From assembly GCA_016617855.1 (NCBI GenBank), contig JAECUM010012922.1, forward strand, positions 1-64,000: 64,000 bases of DNA, in the 5' to 3' direction. Under the pieces are notes generated by a model. That model ran no database searches and was not told where the DNA came from. It was given only the letters and a program-made list of their open reading frames with translations. Each line of letters begins with the position of its first letter. Within the stretch, counting starts at the first letter, position 1. The position numbers and the translations under genes were made by a program. Positions 57,599 to 64,000 of the stretch are shown in pieces. The DNA is from Megalonaias nervosa. Its lineage: Eukaryota > Mollusca > Bivalvia > Unionida > Unionidae.

Positions 57599-60075
57599 TA
57601 CATTATTGTGAATAAAATTCAGGAATGCGGAAAGGTCGCGAGGAAAGTGTCCATCCTGACAAAATGCCCGTGGAACCAAATTAAACTCTGTATCAAAATT
57701 TCAAAACCTAAACAGACATTAAAAGCGTAAAAACTAGAACCTTGACTGTTAAGAACTCATGGTAAATAATCAATGTTGAGATCTGATTGTATCTTCATGA
57801 GATGAAATAGCCTTTGTTTAAATGAAGTCTGCTTATTAATATTTTTAAACATGTACGTTTTGCAGTTGAATTTTATCCTGTATTAGTAAGATATTAAGTT
57901 GTTTTTTGTGTGATTACAGATCGTTTTGGATTTCAGTTTGCCATTATATTCATTTTCACTTTTACATGATAGTTTTACTGATGTTCAGATTTAAAGTTCC
58001 TGACAATTGTTCATTTGTATTTTTTTTAACAAATATTGTTGCCAAGACTTTTACAAAATGTATTGGCTTGAAAAGCTTAAATTTCGATGATTCTATTTTC
58101 GAAAATATTTATATTGTGTCTCTGAAGCTACGATTGCATGATTTTGTTATTCAATACTGCTTCTCAACATGCTGTTTTACATTTTGCTTTGTAGTTCAAC
58201 TATATGCTATTCCAGAATATAGTTTTCATATTAGCTTTAAGAAAGTTCGATTTATGAAAAAATATAGATGCAGATTAAATTGATATGGTTTGGTAAGACA
58301 AATATAGCAGACAGTTTCTTATGTTACATTAACACATGGTATATTTCTCATTGTGTGGTACAAACAAGAACTATATTTTAACAAACAGGAAATCTACTTG
58401 CTGACACAGTGAACAAAAATTAACGACACGGGAAACAATCACACTACATCTTACACTTCTATAGCAGAATGCATAATCTAGCAGTTTTTAAATAATTTTC
58501 TTCACACGATGACAGATTGCAGCAGAAAATTATAATAATTTCCTCTTCACATGCAAATATAAAACTTGTTAATATTGTTTTTCTTTGGCTGAAAGCATGC
58601 TTGTACAATTTTGATGCAGGTTCAGTACATGTAAAACTGATATCTCTTATACTGCGATGATATCACTACCAAGCAATCTTTTACAGCACTCAGTTCGGAC
58701 TGACAAAGGCGATTTCTAATATTTTCCATTCACAAGGTTTCTCAAGCAAACAACATGCGATCAAAATCCACTGTTATCGTAACGAAATGGTATGTTATAT
58801 TCGTCATCACACCTCATCGTTGCCGATTTACAGATTTAATTTATGTGTGATTTCACAAACATTAATTTCACGCTAATTAGAGCTATGTCTTCCATGTTAA
58901 AAACGAGATAGTCAAAAATGAAAATGTACGGTGAGACTTTTTATTGTAGACTTTCCAAACACATATTGGTGTAGGCAGTATTACCAAACACTTAGAGCAA
59001 GTTATGTAACATTTATAATAAATCCAAGTCACATAAAAGCTACATTTAAAATTATAAGATTTATGTAACTTAAACCAACGATAAACAAATACGACATGGC
59101 TGAAAGAGTTGGGTCACATACAGTGATTGTAATAATAATTTTATGCCTTTGCCCATAACGTAATGGTTTCATTTCCTTTAAATGGCGGTCACCAAGTAAA
59201 TATAACGGAAATTAATGCAAAGATGAAGCGGAATGCTGATGTCTATATATATGGTTGTTAAATCAAACGTATTTCTAAATGTATTCCAAGCACCTATAAG
59301 TACAAATGACCGCAACTCTATTTTTGCTGGGAAGCAAGGAAATAAACTGCTGCCTGCTGAAAATAGTATCATAGCTAATTAGTGTCAACACAGCAATCAG
59401 ACCTAAATATGAGCCCTTCCTGCTATAAAATTGCTATATCGCGAGCGACAGGCCCAACATTTGCAATCTGAGATGCATCAATTAAGGTTTCATATCTGAT
59501 CTCCGACATGAGGTTAGACAAGTAGGGTCTAACACCTGGGCCAGATGGACCTTAGGTCTGTACAATGTTGCACAGAGATCCGCCAAAGAAGCGAGCTTAG
59601 TGCCTTCCCACACACCCCTCCCCCAGAATAAATTTGTAAAAGAGTGGTTGAGAGCAATATCAGTATACTGAGGTAAAGGAAATGGTTTTGCCTTTGCTTA
59701 TGGCAATGTCTACTTTTTTCCTAGCTTGATATATTTTCTTGGGTTTCTTGGCACCATACCAACAAAGGCATCGCAGGATATTCGAACTAAACCATAATTG
59801 CGTAAGTAGTAAGAGTAATTGAGGTTTTAAAACCAAAGAGGATTTTAGGTCAGAAACCCTCACCTCCTCTAAAATAAATATATTCTGATATTTTTTCACC
59901 ACCTCAGAGACCCCATCTCCCTCAAAAAACCACCCTCCTCCAAATTTTTATCTCAAAAAATGATGAAATTTTGAAACCCAAAGAGGATTCTAGACCAGAA
60001 CCCTCACCCCCTCCTCAAATTTTGGAGCGATGAGTTTGGTCAGATGATCCAATGACATTTATTGATAATGATCTA

Positions 60076-60556
60076 CTACTGTTGTAACCAATCTTTTTCA
60101 TACCTGCTGACTCTCATTGGTAGGATATCCGTTAACATACTGTCAATAATACGAAACTCACTTATTAAATCGTCCATATCATATTTTACACCTCGTAAAT
60201 AAGATCGTATTTGATCAAGTAATTTTTTGTAAGTTATACTTGCTGTTTTACAAGAATTTTTTTTTTGTTTCAAGTTTAGGTTCAATTTTTTTTACAAGTG
60301 TTGAAAGAGAGACACCGACACCAGATATTATTAACAAAAACGGATTTAATAATGCTCCACTTGAGATTATACCAGAGCTAGTCATTAACAATGGCAAATA
60401 TGATATTACTCGAAGTATTCTACGGTAGTATTTATAACATTCTTTTACACACCAGAGGTTTTTATGATAAAATTTGTAATATTGTAATAGTGCGTCAACA
60501 TCTTGTTTTGGAATTTTTTCTGATATGTGATTGAAATCGATGATATGTTTTTTCAT
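60076..60556 (-). pseudogene. two-TM membrane protein of element B (copy 3, frameshifted)
   Basis: Same gene as 41,367-41,846 but the T-run at about 60,257-60,266 has one extra base, which splits the frame after the second membrane segment. A nearby a-to-t change is also private to this copy. Confidence 0.7.
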
Positions 60557-60570
60557 TATACAAATTTTTT

Positions 60571-61873
60571 TTACACAAAAACAAAAGTTCTGGTACCAGC
60601 AATCAAATCAAGAAACTCGCGGAACTTATTATTGATAGGATCAGCTATAAACTCTCTGTATTTATCATAAACATCTGACGAAGTATTGTTATATCGTTCA
60701 TCTGTTAATACATATTGTTTCTTTAACCAAGAGTATGAGTCAAAAGTATTTCCTACTTCACGTTCATACAAATCTGTTTCATTCACTAAATTATTGTAAT
60801 CGCTTTCTGTTTTATCAATATACCCTAATACCGAACTTATTTGATCTAACGTGAAATTTTTGAGAACAAGATGTTGTCTGATAATTGCATATGCGACTAT
60901 AAAATTTGCTAGCATTAATTTTTTGAGTGATTTTAGTTCAATTGTTATCAGATCAATAGCAGAAGCTACTTTTAACATTAATTTTTCATATGGTTTTGTG
61001 AGTATTTTCTCGACTTCATTGTAATAATTTCGTAATAACAATTGTTTAGAGCGCTGGATTGATGGAAATGGAATATCATCTTCTTCACTTATGTTGTAAT
61101 AAGAATCAACTTTTACTTCCATATTTGTTTGATCGACTTGATCAAAAAACTTTTCCCGCTCAATATCATTAAGATCACTAATTTCATCGTCAAAATCTTT
61201 GATTATTTTTAGAGACTTATCAACAATAATCGGCTCAAATTCTGGATCTTTTTTACGTATCATTGGCAAAATTGCGTTTGAGTACGCTTTAATAAGTAAC
61301 TCCATGTCTGGTGTCATAGTAACGATTTTAATTAAGGTTTCTTTGTCGTGGTAGTACATGCCGAGATGCTTAAAAATGTTTCGTTTTGAAAAACTACTAT
61401 ATAACTTCCTGTTTCTTTTTATTCCTATTATCACAGATTCTGCTAGTCTGTCGAGATAATCATGGCTAGCTTTTACAGATGTTTTTACATCATCTCTTTC
61501 AACGTAAGCTCGTTTTTTCATTAAGTCCGATTTTATTATCAAATCCAAATTTCCAAAATCAAGCTCGAGCAATATTTTTTTTAAATATAATTTCAACTTG
61601 TTTATGTTCTTCTAGACAATCATCAGGATGACAGTATCTTTTTATCACATTAAAGTTTTCTATTGCTTCTTTCAGTTGTGGCCGTCGCATATGCATAACA
61701 AGAATAAAAAATTTTTCTTCTTCTGACAATGGAGAGTTTACCATTGGAATTGAAAAATTTTTTCTAGTGTTTATTTCACGTGCCGCTAGTGACTTGTCCC
61801 CCACATTTATTTTAGGGTTAAAAATATTATCATAAAATTCTTTCGCAACGTCTATAAACTATTGTGTTGTCAT
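60571..61873 (-). pseudogene. large helical protein of element B (copy 3)
   Basis: As copy 2: TAG at codon 5 and frame change at the A8 run, otherwise open over 81 and 341 codons. One residue near the N-terminal 'SEEE' segment differs (I to K). Confidence 0.6.
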
Positions 61874-61909
61874 TATTTTATAGCATCAGATTAAATTTAA
61901 TCACAATGA

Positions 61910-63171
61910 TTATACCTGATCGTCAAGTGTATATATCTGAAATGCTGGTAGTCCTGGAAACGGATGTTCAGCAGCGACAACATAAACTCTAAAATATAAG
62001 TACTTGTTGACAGTCTTTTCTGCTGGAGTTGTAAAATATTGTGTTGTTGAAATATATGTCTTTTCTGTACTATACAATATTGTCCAGTCAATATTATCGT
62101 TTGATCCTTCCAATCGCCAATTATAAATCCGACCAACACTAGAGTTTAATCGACCTCGCAAATGAAATTGCCAAATAGCAACTGCAATGGGACATTTAAT
62201 TTTAATCCAAAAATTTTCAAATTCTCCGTTTGTTGTTCACTCATTTCTATCAGAGAAAGCGTAATGAGGATAATTTTCAGGATCATATGATACTGCGCTT
62301 ACCTCAAACCCAACAGTTGTCTTAAACAATATTGGAATATACCCAACATTAATTTTGGTTCGTTTTACACCACTAGACAGACTGTCAACGTACGCTTTAT
62401 TTGTCAGACCGTTAGGGTAAACTGGAACGTAAGTTGTCATTATCTTGTTGGCTCTCATATTTATGTTACCTGACATTGGTCCACCAATTTTTTTAAAATA
62501 TGGGGTAAGTTCTTCTTTTAACTGAGCATAACTGATAGCATCAGCATCATTAGCTGGGGGTGAGGTTGTCGGTAATCCAGTTATTTTTGAATTTGACATA
62601 GACAGGTTACCTGTCATTGTATCGCCGGCTTTGTTAAGTTTATTATCGTCAACAGATTTTAGTTGTGCATAACTTACAGCTTGTGTTTGATTTATGTTTT
62701 CTGGCGGATATGCAGTCTCTAAATTTATAAAAAATTTTCCTGACATGTTGATATTACCTATCACAGTTCCACCGATTTTATCAAGTTTGTCATCATCCAC
62801 ATACCTCAACTGTGCATAACTTACCGCTTGTGTATAATTTAAGGTTGCTGGTGGATACCTGGTCTCCAAATTTATTTATTTTTTCTGACATATCTAAGTT
62901 GCCGCTTAAAGTTCCGCCGGCCTTGTCTAACTTGTTGTCGTCAACTGATTTAAGTTGTGCATAACTAACAACTTGTGTAATGTCAACTCTCAGTGGCGGA
63001 TAGGCTGTTTCTCAACCTAGTACTCGTTGATTTGACATAGATAGGTTTCCCGTCATCGTATCACCAATTTTTTTTTAAGTAACCAGATAAATCAATCTTA
63101 CCGTTTGTTATTGTTGTACTTACAGCTGATGAATCTCCTACTAATGTTCCAAATTTTGTATAATAGCTCAT
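61910..63171 (-). pseudogene. fibre with F5/8C domain (copy 3, most damaged)
   Basis: Extra lesions compared with copies 1 and 2: an A9 rather than A10 run near the N-terminus, a stop in repeat 1 (GLE to G-stop-E near 63,013), and a 'taaa' insertion at the 'MSEK' run. The last 210 codons of the repeat region are open. The TGA before the F5/8C part is shared. Confidence 0.8.
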
Positions 63172-63244
63172 TATTTATTTATTGTCCTACAAAAAATTGT
63201 CAATATTAGTCAGTTTAATATAACATAAAATTATATAGCAAACA
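63172..63244. promoter_or_regulatory. divergent promoter region fibre/ATPase (copy 3)
   Basis: Same 73-bp AT-rich gap as in copy 1, here with both genes present. TATA-like 'attatatag' lies about 10 bp before the ATPase ATG. Confidence 0.35.
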
Positions 63245-63919
63245 ATGGCAAAATCGTCGATATTAAACTTTGATACAGAGCGGTTGGTGAAACATAAACG
63301 TGAAAACGAACTTCCAGATTGTCATTATCTTATTGTTGGAAGAACTGGGTCGCGGAAAACAAACTTGCTTATGAATTTACTTCTCGGAGATAATTTTAAC
63401 TACGATCGCGTTTATATTTACACAATTAATCCACAACAGGACAAGTACGAGCTACTTAACAATTATAATGACAAACTTCGTGATGATCTTGAGGCTGGTG
63501 AAGATTTTTTTATTATCAAACAACCAGAAGAACTTGTTCCAGTTAATCAACTTGATTCGTCCGAACACAAGATAGTCGTTTTTTATGATATTCCGCTAAA
63601 CAACGAGGAAATGAATAAAATAAGATCATATTTTTCATTATCACGTAATAAAAATGTAATTCTGTTTATCTCGCTCAGGGTTTTTATAATGTTGATAGAT
63701 TTATTCGGTGAAATACTGGTTGTTTTATATTATTTCCAGGACTTGACAATGTTGCCGTTAGAAATATCGCGAACGAACAATGTGGTGATGTAACAAAAGA
63801 TAAATTTATTGAATTATATCATAAAGCGACGGCAAATAAATATGACTTTTTTATTTGATAAATTAACAAATGATACGAGTAAAATGTTTCGATGCTGTAT
63901 TGAAAAATATATACAGTAA
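63245..63919 (+). pseudogene. packaging ATPase of element B
   Basis: ATG at 63,245. Walker A GRTGSRKTN (residues ~33-41) has Arg where Gly normally precedes the Lys. It is followed by LLMNLLLGDNFNYDRVYIYT, a Walker-B-like strand HKIVVFYDIP, and NKIRSYFSLSRNKN, the arginine-rich helix. A frame change in the A5 run near 63,650 leaves a false 3' frame to 63,793. The family-like continuation is in another frame (YLAQGFYNVDRFI, one stop, FPGLDNVAVRNI, DKFIELYHKATANKYDFF), with a further shift at a T-run and an end near 63,919. The total of about 225 codons is normal for Polinton ATPases. Confidence 0.8.
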
Positions 63920-63945
63920 TTTTTATAGAAAATAGTATATAATTA

Positions 63946-64000
63946 ATGGAAAGACAAGCAAAGTACAGAAATCATATAGAAAATCTAAAACAACTTGTTA
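63946..64000 (+). CDS. start of next element B gene, cut by window end
   Basis: ATG at 63,946, reading MERQAKYRNHIENLKQLV and open to the edge. Helical and charged; family not assignable from 18 residues. It follows the ATPase on the same strand after 26 bp. Confidence 0.45.
   Translation, partial: MERQAKYRNHIENLKQLV

Larger units (their letters stand above)
60050..64000. mobile_element. Element B: AT-rich Polinton-like element, left part, cut by window end
   Basis: Minus-strand module (two-TM, helical protein, fibre) and plus-strand ATPase diverge from a 73-bp AT-rich gap. ATPase type, fibre and two-TM protein place it with Polinton-like viruses. No integrase, PolB, MCP or TIR of B lies in the window, so the class is provisional. 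Left ends of B are also present at about 41,340-44,584 and 50,710-53,953. Confidence 0.65.

Overview
The window looks like nuclear DNA of an animal, most likely a mollusc and perhaps a bivalve. The grounds are long (AT)n, (CT)n and (GT)n microsatellites, tRNA-derived SINEs including one with a Meta-SINE-like body, dispersed repeats of the '...aagggacataactctg...' type common in mollusc genomes, and many broken mobile-element genes. I recognise no intact host gene. The content is dominated by three different Polinton/Maverick-type (adintovirus-like) elements plus a recent tandem duplication.

Layout. 1-2.2 kb: a ~105-nt palindrome, a CT/AT microsatellite, a weak retropepsin-like trace and a small tandem repeat. 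2.3-8.5 kb (+): element C, a decayed Maverick of the F54H12.2/F54H12.3 type. Its order is small basic protein, 'LVP' protein, integrase with chromodomain (split by ~1.65 kb of foreign DNA), a minor-capsid-like protein, a double-jelly-roll major capsid protein (MCP), and an adenain-like protease. 9.4-11.2 kb: GT microsatellite, then a ~125-bp degenerate satellite. 11.2-23.3 kb: mostly empty, with a MITE-like element, mollusc repeats and the two ends of a Ty3/gypsy integrase on the minus strand.

23,353-36,598: element A, a 13.2-kb Polinton with ~320-360-bp terminal inverted repeats and a 6-bp target-site duplication (TTCCGA). It carries a packaging ATPase (-), an integrase (+) whose three catalytic residues are all changed, a family-B DNA polymerase joined to an SF1 helicase (-), a repeat-rich insertion, and a minus-strand virion module read from the right end: conserved pre-MCP gene, MCP, minor protein, protease, tail-fibre-repeat protein, two-TM protein, and a 'YNSWPNI/GSYQIEQIN' protein.

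35,227-63,288: three head-to-tail copies of a ~9.35-kb unit, nearly identical to each other. Each unit holds the right end of element A (pre-MCP gene and TIR), ~4.7 kb of host-like spacer with two SINEs and microsatellites, and the left end of a third element, B. Only copy 3 runs on into the body of B, through a packaging ATPase and into a further ORF at the window edge. B is AT-rich and less decayed. It encodes a fibre protein made of phage-tail-fibre-like ~47-residue repeats followed by an F5/8C (discoidin-like) domain, a ~440-codon helical protein of unknown function, and a two-TM protein like that of A.

The genes fit a virus-like life cycle: integrase for insertion, PolB-helicase for copying, MCP, minor capsid protein and protease for the particle, ATPase for packaging, fibre for attachment. 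All three elements carry stops or frameshifts, so they are remnants here. Many B lesions lie in A or T homopolymers and could partly be sequencing error.
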